Shown piece after piece: positions 1 through 7,461 of a stretch of 30,497 nucleotides of DNA. Numbering within the stretch: the stretch's first letter is position 1; every line of letters starts with the position of its first letter. The stretch comes from an uncultured Succinatimonas sp. Its GTDB lineage: Bacteria > Pseudomonadota > Gammaproteobacteria > Enterobacterales > Succinivibrionaceae. The translations under genes and the position numbers were made by a program. Where the stretch lies: assembly GCA_905201175.1 (NCBI GenBank), contig CAJKNC010000008.1, positions 1 through 30,497 on the forward strand, in the 5' to 3' direction. The notes below the pieces were generated by a model. The model saw only the letters and a program-made list of their open reading frames with translations. It was not told the DNA's origin and did not search any database.

Positions 1-275
1 AAAATAATTTAAGTAATTTTTATTAAATCATTCGTATATCAGTAAAATTATTTGATATTAGCTTTAGTAAAAAATTAAGTTATTGCTTTTAATCGGCAGC
101 ACCTAATATTATTGAAAGCTATATCATGGCTTCCAATAATTGCATTAACAATACATGGCAAAATGCATCCATTATCTTTTGCAATGCGAACTCTTCGTTT
201 TAGATAAATATAGTATTAGATTGTAAAATTCTCTAGACTATTAAAATAATAAATATTGAGATTTCAATAAGAAAG
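1..275. other. AT-rich non-coding stretch at left edge
   Basis: I found no credible gene on either strand. The longest ATG frames are only 17 to 25 codons (for example 126-203 on +), have no clear ribosome binding site and resemble nothing I know. Several TGCAA/TTGCA words occur near 140-195 but form no convincing stem. It could be upstream DNA of a gene beyond the left edge. Confidence 0.5.
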
Positions 276-317
276 GAAAAAAAATGTGCTCTCTTTAATT
301 TAAAATAAAGAGAGCAC
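276..317 (-). terminator. Intrinsic terminator of cysS
   Basis: A perfect 12-bp inverted repeat (286-297 with 306-317, arm GTGCTCTCTTTA) encloses an 8-nt AT loop. On the minus strand it is followed directly by a T-run, seen as the A-run at 276-284 on +. It lies 28 bp beyond the cysS stop, in the right orientation. Confidence 0.9.
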
Positions 318-345
318 TGATGTTAAAAATCAATATAAACTGTCA

Positions 346-1728
346 TTAAACACGATGCCAAGTGGTTCCCGAAGGACCATCCTCAAGCTCAATTCCCATA
401 GCTTTTAAAGTATCACGGGCTTTATCTGCAGCTGCCCAATCCTTATTTAACCGTGCCTGAGCTCTATCTGCAATCAACTTTTCAATTACAGCAGCATCAT
501 CGTTATCCCCAGCACCACTCTTTAAAAATGTCTGCGGGTCCTGCTGTAAAATTCCCAAAACACCGCCTAATTGCTGCAGTCTCTTACATAATAGGCTAGC
601 TTCCCTAGGATCCTCAGTCTTATTGATCGATCTGACCAAATCAAATAATACAGAACTTGCTCCCGGAGTATTAAAATCGTCATCCATATACTCACAGAAT
701 TTTTTGGTGTATTCATCTTCATCAGGTAATGAAACATCATCAACCTTTGGAGCATCACGCATAGTGGTATAAAGACGATTTAACCCAGAACGAGCTTTCT
801 CTAAATTTTCTTCAGTATAATTAAGAGGACTTCTATATTGTGCTGATAACAAGAAGAAGCGAATAGTCTCAGCGTCATAACTCTTTAACACATCTCTTAT
901 AGTAAAGAAGTTATTTAAAGATTTAGACATTTTCTCTTCATTAATCATAACCATGCCGCTATGTAACCAGTAATTTACATAGTTCTCATGCCAGGCACAG
1001 CAGCTTTGAGCTATTTCATTTTCATGATGAGGGAAAATTAGATCGGCCCCGCCGCCGTGAATATCAAAGGTATGGCCTAAATAACGGCTATTCATAGCAG
1101 AACATTCAATATGCCAGCCAGGACGGCCTAAGCCCCAAGGAGAGTCCCATGCAGGCTCGCCAGGCTTTGACATCTTCCATAAAACAAAATCTAAAGGGTT
1201 CTCCTTAGTATGCTCAACCTCTATTCGAGCGCCTGCTTGCAATTCATCTAATTTTTGTCCAGAAAGCTTACCATAGTCAGCAAATGACGCAATCTTAAAG
1301 ACAACATCTCCGTTACCTGAGACATAAGCATTTCCGTTATCAATAAGTTTTTGAACTAATTCAATAATTTCCGGAATATTCTCCGTAGCTTTAGGTTCAA
1401 TATCAGGACGCAAGATATTTAAAGCATCAAAATCTTTATGCATCTCTACAATAAACTGCTCTGCTAAATCCTTAGCATCAATGCCTCGCTCTAATGAGCG
1501 CTTAATAATCTTATCGTCAATATCCGTAATATTGCGTACGTATTTAACTTCGTAGCCGCAATAACGCAAATACCTAACTACCACATCAAAATTAACAAAG
1601 GTGCGTGCATGTCCTATATGACATAAATCATATACGGTGACGCCACAAACGTACATGCTGACCTTTCCTTTGTGAATAGGAACAAATTCTTCTTTGCTAC
1701 GGCTTAATGTGTTGTAAATCTTTAACAT
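346..1728 (-). CDS. cysS: Cysteine--tRNA ligase
   Basis: Cytoplasmic class I aminoacyl-tRNA synthetase that charges tRNA-Cys with cysteine using ATP. The 460-residue length is normal for the family. Visible signatures are the HIGH motif at residues 37-40, the KMSKS loop at 266-270, and the expected zinc ligands C28, C209, H234 and E238, the last two within HHENE. The N-terminus (MLKIYNTLSR) aligns with the family start, so the ATG at 1728 is chosen; an AGAGA sequence lies about 9 nt upstream. It is divergent from ppiB-lpxH, the same arrangement as in Escherichia coli, and ends at a strong intrinsic terminator. Nothing looks unusual. Confidence 0.98.
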   Translation of the reverse strand: MLKIYNTLSRSKEEFVPIHKGKVSMYVCGVTVYDLCHIGHARTFVNFDVVVRYLRYCGYEVKYVRNITDIDDKIIKRSLERGIDAKDLAEQFIVEMHKDFDALNILRPDIEPKATENIPEIIELVQKLIDNGNAYVSGNGDVVFKIASFADYGKLSGQKLDELQAGARIEVEHTKENPLDFVLWKMSKPGEPAWDSPWGLGRPGWHIECSAMNSRYLGHTFDIHGGGADLIFPHHENEIAQSCCAWHENYVNYWLHSGMVMINEEKMSKSLNNFFTIRDVLKSYDAETIRFFLLSAQYRSPLNYTEENLEKARSGLNRLYTTMRDAPKVDDVSLPDEDEYTKKFCEYMDDDFNTPGASSVLFDLVRSINKTEDPREASLLCKRLQQLGGVLGILQQDPQTFLKSGAGDNDDAAVIEKLIADRAQARLNKDWAAADKARDTLKAMGIELEDGPSGTTWHRV

Positions 1729-1853
1729 TGTTAATCTCTTATAAAGTATTAACCTAAATTTAAATAACTTTTTTTCTTCTCAAACTAAGGATCTACTCTA
1801 TCAAAATCTGATTGATGCCGCAAACAAAGCTATTCTTAGCTATGTAAAGTACA

Positions 1854-1882
1854 TTAAATCAATACCTAAACTAGGTTATAAT
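1854..1882 (+). promoter_or_regulatory. Predicted promoter for ppiB-lpxH
   Basis: A perfect TATAAT at 1877-1882 is preceded, with a 17-bp spacer, by a weak -35 (TTAAAT, 1854-1859). The predicted start would be near 1889, giving a leader of about 55 nt before the ppiB ATG. The other half of the 215-bp divergent gap (1729-1850) should hold the cysS promoter: a TTGAGA is visible there on the minus strand, but no good -10 at proper spacing. Confidence 0.5.
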
Positions 1883-1943
1883 AACCAATCTAGAGTATTT
1901 TACTCATAAAATTTTTATAATTTTTTAAATTGAGATTCTAATT

Positions 1944-2435
1944 ATGATTACCTTAAAAACTACTTTAGGCGATATTGTTATTGAACTTAATTATGAAAAA
2001 GCTCCAATTACAGCAGCTAATTTTGAGCGTTATGTAAAAGAGGGTTTCTATAAAGGAACTATTTTCCACCGTGTTATTAAAGGCTTTATGATCCAAGGCG
2101 GCGGCCTTACTGCTGACTTAGAATCAAAGGCCAATCATGAGCCTATTAAAAATGAAGCTGACAATGGCTTAGCAAATGAGCGCGGTACCATTGCTATGGC
2201 TCGTACCAATGACCCTCATTCTGCAACCTCTCAATTCTTCATAAATACAGTAGATAATGATTTCTTAAATTTCCGCTCTAAGGATCTTTCCGGCTGGGGA
2301 TACTGTGTATTTGGCAAGGTAGTAGCTGGCATGGATGTTGTCGACAAGATTGAGTCTGTCCGTACTGAGAGCCGCTCTTACTATCGTGATGTACCTCGTG
2401 ATACCATTGAAATCATCGACGCAATTATTGATTAG
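1944..2435 (+). CDS. ppiB: Peptidyl-prolyl cis-trans isomerase B (cyclophilin)
   Basis: Cytoplasmic cyclophilin that catalyses cis-trans isomerisation of proline peptide bonds during folding. At 163 residues it matches the PpiB size, and no signal peptide is present, which argues against the periplasmic PpiA. Diagnostic cyclophilin blocks are FHRVIKGFMIQGG near residue 41, the FFINTVDN segment near residue 99 and a later VFGKVVAGMDVVDKI. The catalytic arginine is the R of FHRV. The upstream ribosome binding site is weak (GAG about 10 nt before the ATG). lpxH starts 14 nt after the stop, so the two probably share a transcript, as in E. coli. Confidence 0.97.
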   Translation: MITLKTTLGDIVIELNYEKAPITAANFERYVKEGFYKGTIFHRVIKGFMIQGGGLTADLESKANHEPIKNEADNGLANERGTIAMARTNDPHSATSQFFINTVDNDFLNFRSKDLSGWGYCVFGKVVAGMDVVDKIESVRTESRSYYRDVPRDTIEIIDAIID

Positions 2436-2449
2436 AGTTAGGTAAATTG

Positions 2450-3223
2450 ATGGCGACTTTTATCATTGCAGATCTTCATTTAAGCACACAGCATCCTAAA
2501 TTATTAACAGCTTTAAATAATTTCTATCAGCGCTTAAATTGCAATGATAAGGTCATAATTTTAGGTGATTTTTTCGATTTCTTTATTGGAATTGATTACC
2601 AAGACAATATCCATAAGCAGGTTCGTGAACTCATAGGCTATAACAGAACTAGAGGAATCACGACCTTTTTTATCTGCGGCAACCGCGATTTTTTAATAAA
2701 CAAGCACGCAGCAGATTTTTTTAATTTTACTCTTCTTACGGGAGAAGTTAAAATCAGCACTCCCAAAGGTACAGCATTACTGCTTCATGGTGATGAACTT
2801 TGCGTAAATGATCCTAAATTTCAGCGCTTTCGTAAAATAACTAAAAATCCTATTTTACAAGCTTTATTTCGCGCTCTGCCTTTATGTTTAAAAAAGAAAA
2901 TTGGCCTGCATATTCGCCAAAACAGTCAATTGCAAGAAAAAAAACGCTCTGTATCAGCCCAGGATTGGCAAATAATTCTTAAAGAAGCTAAAACCTACCT
3001 GGACAAGCACGGCTGCAATATATTAATTCATGGACATTTCCATATTTTTGCAAATGATAAAGAGGCCTTGGGCAAACACAGCCATAGGCTAGCTTTAGGC
3101 AGCTGGGGACAGAATTATAGCTACGTAAAGATCGATGACCATAATATTGAGCTTATCCAAAAACCTCTTCATGATTTAATGGGCGTCTCCCCAATTAGAA
3201 GCAACCCCAATGCCAACCGTTAA
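2450..3223 (+). CDS. lpxH: UDP-2,3-diacylglucosamine diphosphatase
   Basis: Peripheral membrane metallophosphoesterase of lipid A synthesis that hydrolyses UDP-2,3-diacylglucosamine to lipid X and UMP. The calcineurin-like metal motifs are all present: DLH (D8, H10), GDFFDFF (D40), GNRDF, HGDE and HGHFH. I take the ATG at 2450, giving 257 residues, instead of the in-frame TTG at 2447. The N-terminus MATFIIADLHLS then matches E. coli LpxH, and AGG at 2440-2442 is well spaced. The last 15 codons overlap the 3' end of polA on the other strand. This C-terminal tail (after HDL) is not part of the conserved catalytic core. Confidence 0.95.
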   Translation: MATFIIADLHLSTQHPKLLTALNNFYQRLNCNDKVIILGDFFDFFIGIDYQDNIHKQVRELIGYNRTRGITTFFICGNRDFLINKHAADFFNFTLLTGEVKISTPKGTALLLHGDELCVNDPKFQRFRKITKNPILQALFRALPLCLKKKIGLHIRQNSQLQEKKRSVSAQDWQIILKEAKTYLDKHGCNILIHGHFHIFANDKEALGKHSHRLALGSWGQNYSYVKIDDHNIELIQKPLHDLMGVSPIRSNPNANR

Positions 3224-5935
3224 CGGTACTTTAAGAACCACAACATTCTCCATAATGTCTTTAATTTTTGCTAATGCCTGATCTACAAAATCATTTCTGA
3301 CCTCAAATAATAATTCATCATGGACCTGAATCGTCATTCTTAAGCAGTCATCGTTTAAGCTAGAAATCCATTCATCAATTTTTATCATTGCCAGCTTAAT
3401 AATATCCGCAGCGCTTCCCTGCATCGGCGCATTGATAGCTGCTCTCTCTGCTCCTTTCTGCATCATAGTATTAGAAGAATTTATATTAGGAGTGGAGATT
3501 CTTCTTCCTAGCAAGGTTTCTACATAGCCATGTTTATGCGCAAATATACGCGTTTTTTCCATATAATCTTGAACTTTAGGATAACGACTAAAATATTTTT
3601 GAATATATGAGCGGGCTTCATCCAGACTCATGCCGGTTTGATTGGCAAGCTTAAAAGCCCCCATGCCGTACATAAGTCCGAAATTAGTTGCCTTAGCATT
3701 AGAGCGCTCCTGTGCTGTTACCTCAGAGATATCTTTACCTAAAACCTCTGCAGCTGTAGCCTTATGAATATCCTGATTCAGATTAAAAGCTTTAATTAAA
3801 GCTTCATCACCGCTTATATGAGCAATTAAGCGCAGCTCAATTTGGGAATAATCAGCAGAAATCAGACTGTACCCTTGAGGCGCAATAAAGGCTTTACGAA
3901 TTAATTTTCCTTCTTGAGTTCTTGCGGGAATATTTTGCAAATTAGGATCATTTGAAGATAAGCGCCCAGTAATTGTACCTGTTTGATTAAATGAAGAATG
4001 AATTCTTCCTGTTTTATTTGAAATTTGTGTTTGTAATTTTTCTGTATAAGTTGAAATAAGCTTTTGCAGCTCACGATATCTTAAAACTAAATGAGCAATA
4101 TCATAATTAGGAGCAATCTGTTGCAGGATATCCTCTGCTGTAGAATAGCTCTTACCGCTCTTTACTTTTTTAGGATATGGAATTGCTAGCTCTTCAAATA
4201 AAACCTCAGCTAATTGCTTAGGTGATGAAATATTAAAAGCATGTCCTGCCGCTATATAAATTTGCTCCTGCAATTGCTTGGACTCTGAAACTAGTACCTC
4301 ATTTTGAGAAGCTAAAACATGCGCATCAACTAATACTCCTACACTCTCCATGTGAAATAAAGTCATTAGCATGGGCATATCTACTTCAAAAAAGATTTTC
4401 TTTAGCTTATCAATAGCAAAAAGCAGCTCTTTTAAATGTCCATATAAGCGTAAGGTTACCTCCGCATCTTCACCAGAATAAATTGTTGCTTTTTCAATTA
4501 AAACCTCTGAAAAAGAAATACGCTTACGACCATTTAATGTCATCTCATCATAAGAAATATTTTTATAATTCAGATAATTAAGAGCCAGTTCGTCCAGTGA
4601 AACACTTTGATATGAATCTAAAAGATATGCCATAATCATAGTATCTGCATAGGCTTTAGGTGGAATAAATCCATTGAAAAGCAAAACCTGAAGATCATAT
4701 TTCAAATTATGCCCGATAAAATGAATATCTTCATCGGCAAATACAGGATTTAAAATAGAAATAACCTCTTTAATATCTAGCTGAGTCCCTACGCCTAAAT
4801 AGCTGTGCGCTAAAGGAAGATAAAAGCCTTCATGCTCGCGCACAGCAAAGGATATTCCTACTAAAGTAGCTTCCTGAGCTTTTAAGGAAGTAGTCTCCGT
4901 ATCAATAGCTACAAATTTTTGCTTTTTAATTTTCTCGATCAGACTATTTAAAGAATCGAGACTATCGATAGTAATAAATTTTGAAATTTTATAATCTGAA
5001 ATCTGATTATTTTCCTGGGAGTTTACAAACTCTTCAGCCGGTTCTGCATTTTTTTCAGCAACATCTTCTTTTTTTAAATCCTGAGCTAATTTATTAAATT
5101 CAAGCTCTTTAAAAAGCTTGTATAATTGCTCTTTATCAGCAACTGGCGGCTTAACATCAGATATGGGCAAATCTAACGCTACATCTGTTTTAATCGTGGC
5201 AAGCTTATAAGACAGACGAATATCCTCTAAAGCATCGGTAAATTTAGAAGCAAAGCCTTTTGCGCCTCTAAAGCCTAAGGCTGCAATCTTATCAGTATTA
5301 GCAGCAATTTCATCAATACCGCCAATACCATTTAATAAAGCTAAAGCTGTCTTTTCTCCACAGCCCTTCATTCCCGGAATATTATCTGAGCTATCGCCCT
5401 TTAAAGCTAAGAGATCAATAATTAGATTAGGTTTAACTCCATATTTTTCCTCAACTGCAAGCTCATCATAAACTTTCTCGTTCATAGTGTCATACAAGGA
5501 GATGTCTGCATTTACAAGCTGAGATAAATCCTTATCTCCCGTACAAATAACTACTTTATATCCTAGCTTTACAGCTTCTTTTGCATAAGTACCCAAGACA
5601 TCATCAGCCTCAACATGCTGAATGGATACTAATGGCAGTCCTAAGGCCTTTACAATTTCATGCACATAATCAATCTGAGTTCTGAGCTCATCTGGCATAG
5701 GCGGACGATTAGCCTTATATTCAGCATAAATTTCATTTCTGAAGCTTTTCCCCTTAGCATCAAATACCACAATAATTTTCTGCTGAGCAAATTTCTTGAT
5801 TAAATTCTGAAGCATTCTAGTAATAATCAGAGCTACCCCAGTTGGAATACCGGATGATGTAGAAAAATTACCTTTAGATACATGATAAGCTCTATATAAA
5901 AAAGACGAGCCATCCACCAAGATTAAGCGATCCAT
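3176..5935 (-). CDS. polA: DNA polymerase I
   Basis: Repair and Okazaki-fragment polymerase of 919 residues, close to the E. coli size. Domains in order: 5'-3' exonuclease (about 1-290, LVDGSSFLYRAY at the N-terminus), 3'-5' exonuclease (about 320-510) and polymerase (about 515-919). The proofreading motifs look intact: AIDTETTSL (Exo I), GHNLKYDL (Exo II) and YSGEDAEVT (Exo III). Polymerase motif A is ADYSQIELR, the O-helix carries RSNAKATNFGLMYG, and motif C is QVHDELLFEV. The frame stays open to a GTG at 5983, but the family N-terminus begins at the ATG at 5935, which has GGGG about 6 nt upstream. The end overlaps lpxH by 48 nt. Confidence 0.97.
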   Translation of the reverse strand: MDRLILVDGSSFLYRAYHVSKGNFSTSSGIPTGVALIITRMLQNLIKKFAQQKIIVVFDAKGKSFRNEIYAEYKANRPPMPDELRTQIDYVHEIVKALGLPLVSIQHVEADDVLGTYAKEAVKLGYKVVICTGDKDLSQLVNADISLYDTMNEKVYDELAVEEKYGVKPNLIIDLLALKGDSSDNIPGMKGCGEKTALALLNGIGGIDEIAANTDKIAALGFRGAKGFASKFTDALEDIRLSYKLATIKTDVALDLPISDVKPPVADKEQLYKLFKELEFNKLAQDLKKEDVAEKNAEPAEEFVNSQENNQISDYKISKFITIDSLDSLNSLIEKIKKQKFVAIDTETTSLKAQEATLVGISFAVREHEGFYLPLAHSYLGVGTQLDIKEVISILNPVFADEDIHFIGHNLKYDLQVLLFNGFIPPKAYADTMIMAYLLDSYQSVSLDELALNYLNYKNISYDEMTLNGRKRISFSEVLIEKATIYSGEDAEVTLRLYGHLKELLFAIDKLKKIFFEVDMPMLMTLFHMESVGVLVDAHVLASQNEVLVSESKQLQEQIYIAAGHAFNISSPKQLAEVLFEELAIPYPKKVKSGKSYSTAEDILQQIAPNYDIAHLVLRYRELQKLISTYTEKLQTQISNKTGRIHSSFNQTGTITGRLSSNDPNLQNIPARTQEGKLIRKAFIAPQGYSLISADYSQIELRLIAHISGDEALIKAFNLNQDIHKATAAEVLGKDISEVTAQERSNAKATNFGLMYGMGAFKLANQTGMSLDEARSYIQKYFSRYPKVQDYMEKTRIFAHKHGYVETLLGRRISTPNINSSNTMMQKGAERAAINAPMQGSAADIIKLAMIKIDEWISSLNDDCLRMTIQVHDELLFEVRNDFVDQALAKIKDIMENVVVLKVPLTVGIGVASNWGDAH

Positions 5936-6068
5936 TTGTACCCCATAGAAAGAATTGGTTATTGCATATGCAGGCGAAGCCACATGCTTAAATATTTATA
6001 CCTATCCGACACTACAAAATAAGATTGTCAAATAATCAGTTTTCCCTAATCTTAAAAAAAGCTTATAC

Positions 6069-6096
6069 CTGACTTACAATTACAATTCATTATAAG
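6069..6096 (+). promoter_or_regulatory. Predicted promoter for yhhQ
   Basis: CTGACT (6069-6074, 4 of 6 to the sigma-70 -35) and TATAAG (6091-6096, 5 of 6 to the -10) are separated by 16 bp. The predicted start near 6103 leaves a leader of about 108 nt, long enough to hold the structured element described next. Confidence 0.45.
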
Positions 6097-6137
6097 TTTT
6101 ATTTATAGTATTTGCCGAGCATAAATTATTGCTCTAA

Positions 6138-6195
6138 AATAACCGACGTCTTAAGACAGGCCCGGTTATTCCGGATTATTTATTATTTTATCCTG
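6138..6195 (+). promoter_or_regulatory. Structured 5' leader of yhhQ, possible regulatory RNA
   Basis: A perfect 8-bp stem (AATAACCG at 6138-6145 with CGGTTATT at 6163-6170) encloses a 17-nt loop. The loop contains a small GTC/GAC hairpin and ends in CAGG (6157-6160). That CAGG is complementary to CCTG at 6192-6195, which lies about 15 nt before the yhhQ ATG, so a pseudoknot reaching the ribosome-binding region is possible. A CCGG/CCGG alternative pairing (6162-6165 with 6171-6174) would compete with the stem. Because yhhQ imports queuosine precursors, a preQ1-type riboswitch comes to mind, but the loop does not match the preQ1-I consensus I know. Confidence 0.3.
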
Positions 6196-6210
6196 AAACG
6201 AGAAAACATC

Positions 6211-6846
6211 ATGAATGAATTTTCTTTCCCTTTAAAAAAGCTTTGGTTTACACACGTCTTTATTATTGTTCTTAGTAATTATGCCGTGCAAATTCCTCTG
6301 ACTTTATTTGGTATTCATACCACATTCGGTACTTTTACCTATCCTTTTATTTTTATTACTACCGATCTGACCGTCAGAATTTTTGGCCAGCATCGCGCAC
6401 GAAAAATTATTTTTCTTGCAATGATGCCTGCCCTTGTTCTCTCATATTTTATCGGCACTCTATTTGAGCATGGATCATTTCAAGGCTTCGATAATTTGTC
6501 ATCTGTAAGCCTTTTCGTCCTGCGCATTACCATTGCTTCTATGTCAGCATATATTTTAGGGCAGCTATGTGACATCTTGGTCTTCCAGAGACTGAGAAAA
6601 CTCCCTCAATGGTGGCCTGCCCCTGCCTGCTCTTCTATCTTTGGCAACATGCTTGATACATATGTATTTTTCTCTGTAGCATTCTTAGGAACAACAGATC
6701 CTTTTATGGCCGAACATTGGCTTGGTTTGGCAACCGTAGATTACTGTGTAAAAATTGCCTCTAATCTTGCAATATTTGTTCCTATTTATGGCGTGGTTTT
6801 ATCCTATCTTTCAAAATATGTTTTCAGGCGTCCGCTTACCTGCTAA
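6211..6846 (+). CDS. yhhQ: Queuosine precursor transporter (YhhQ family)
   Basis: Inner-membrane vitamin-uptake-like transporter, known in E. coli to import 7-cyano-7-deazaguanine and 7-aminomethyl-7-deazaguanine for queuosine tRNA modification. The 211-residue product matches E. coli YhhQ strongly, including HTTFGTFTYPFIF, TDLTVRIFG and FMAEHWLGLATVDYC. Several hydrophobic membrane spans are evident. I start at the ATG at 6211 (MNEFSFPLKKLWF), which aligns with the family N-terminus. The frame is open further upstream to 6112, but that segment is the structured leader. It appears to be a single-gene unit lying between polA and trxA. Confidence 0.93.
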   Translation: MNEFSFPLKKLWFTHVFIIVLSNYAVQIPLTLFGIHTTFGTFTYPFIFITTDLTVRIFGQHRARKIIFLAMMPALVLSYFIGTLFEHGSFQGFDNLSSVSLFVLRITIASMSAYILGQLCDILVFQRLRKLPQWWPAPACSSIFGNMLDTYVFFSVAFLGTTDPFMAEHWLGLATVDYCVKIASNLAIFVPIYGVVLSYLSKYVFRRPLTC

Positions 6847-6907
6847 TTACTAATATTGATAAACACTGCAATAAAATATCAAATATTGTAAGTATTTATG
6901 CTTGCCA

Positions 6908-6916
6908 TGTTACACT
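6908..6916 (+). promoter_or_regulatory. Predicted extended -10 promoter for trxA
   Basis: TGT followed by TACACT (6911-6916) has the TGn extension of sigma-70 extended -10 promoters. TTGTAA (6886-6891) is a possible but over-spaced (19 bp) -35. The position fits a leader of about 27 nt before the trxA ATG. Confidence 0.35.
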
Positions 6917-6949
6917 TAAAACATAAATGCATGTCTAAGGAGTGTTTTT

Positions 6950-7276
6950 ATGACCGATAAAGTTCTGCAGATAAATGACGATCAATTTGAAACTGAAGTT
7001 ATCAAAGCCGATAAGCCGGTAGTTGTTGACTTCGGAGCAACCTGGTGCGGGCCTTGCTCTATGGTCGCCCCGATCTTAGAGGAATTAGCCGCTGAAATGC
7101 CTGAGGTAAAATTTATCAAAGTTGATATTGATAAAAATTCAGGCTATGCCGCAAAATTAGGAGTTATGAGCATCCCTGCTATTTTTATCTTTAAAAATGG
7201 CGAAATTGTTGGAAAACAAGTAGGTGCTTTGCCTAAAAGTGAACTTAAAGGCATTATTGAAAGCTATACTGCTTAA
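6950..7276 (+). CDS. trxA: Thioredoxin 1
   Basis: Cytoplasmic disulfide reductase that donates electrons to ribonucleotide reductase, PAPS reductase and others. At 108 residues it is a single thioredoxin fold. The WCGPC active site is at residues 32-36, and the cis-proline (P76 in MSIPA) faces it as in canonical thioredoxins. A strong AAGGAG ribosome binding site lies about 8 nt before the ATG. The gene is closed by an intrinsic terminator, so it is probably monocistronic. In E. coli trxA lies just upstream of rho in the same direction; here ddl lies between them and rho is inverted. Confidence 0.97.
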   Translation: MTDKVLQINDDQFETEVIKADKPVVVDFGATWCGPCSMVAPILEELAAEMPEVKFIKVDIDKNSGYAAKLGVMSIPAIFIFKNGEIVGKQVGALPKSELKGIIESYTA

Positions 7277-7312
7277 TTTCTGATTTTTCTAAATTAGAAT
7301 AAAAAAATCTTA

Positions 7313-7350
7313 TTAAGAGCTAGTCTAGTAAGGACTAGCTCTTAATTTTT
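7313..7350 (+). terminator. Intrinsic terminator of trxA
   Basis: A perfect 13-bp stem (7313-7325 with 7333-7345, arm TTAAGAGCTAGTC), a 7-nt loop and five T residues (7346-7350) follow trxA by 36 bp. An A-run before the stem (7301-7307) could make it act on the other strand too. Confidence 0.92.
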
Positions 7351-7400
7351 GTACTAAAAAATTCCATTATATTTAGCCTTAATCTGAATCTTAAGATTAC

Positions 7401-7409
7401 TGCTATAAT
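7401..7409 (+). promoter_or_regulatory. Predicted extended -10 promoter for ddl
   Basis: TGC-TATAAT (7401-7409) is a consensus -10 with the TGn extension. No good -35 is visible, which is acceptable for this promoter class. It lies just after the trxA terminator and about 40 nt before ddl. Confidence 0.6.
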
Positions 7410-7437
7410 TAGCTCAATTTACTCACAGGAAGTAATA

Positions 7438-7461
7438 ATGAGAAAATCAAATGACTTATAA
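7438..7461 (+). CDS. Possible 7-codon leader ORF overlapping ddl start
   Basis: ATG at 7438 reads MRKSNDL and stops with TAA at 7459-7461, overlapping the ddl ATG (7451) in another frame. The only good Shine-Dalgarno sequence here, AGGAAG at 7427-7432, is 5 nt from this ATG and 18 nt from the ddl ATG. It could couple or tune ddl translation. Alternatively a base error in the A-rich stretch hides an in-frame ddl start. The reading is tentative. Confidence 0.35.
   Translation: MRKSNDL

Noticed and set aside
126..203. 25-codon ATG frame in the left-edge non-coding DNA.
   Set aside because: No convincing ribosome binding site, no similarity known, and AT-rich DNA yields such frames by chance.
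5936..5983. Upstream GTG extension of polA by 16 codons.
   Set aside because: The family N-terminus begins at the ATG at 5935, which has a well-placed GGGG; the extension resembles nothing in PolA.
6138..6170. Assignment of the yhhQ leader as a standard preQ1-I riboswitch.
   Set aside because: The loop sequence and the A-rich tail do not match the preQ1-I consensus, so only a generic structured leader is claimed.
6112..6210. N-terminal extension of yhhQ to 6112.
   Set aside because: The family start aligns with the ATG at 6211, and the extra segment is explained better as untranslated structured leader.
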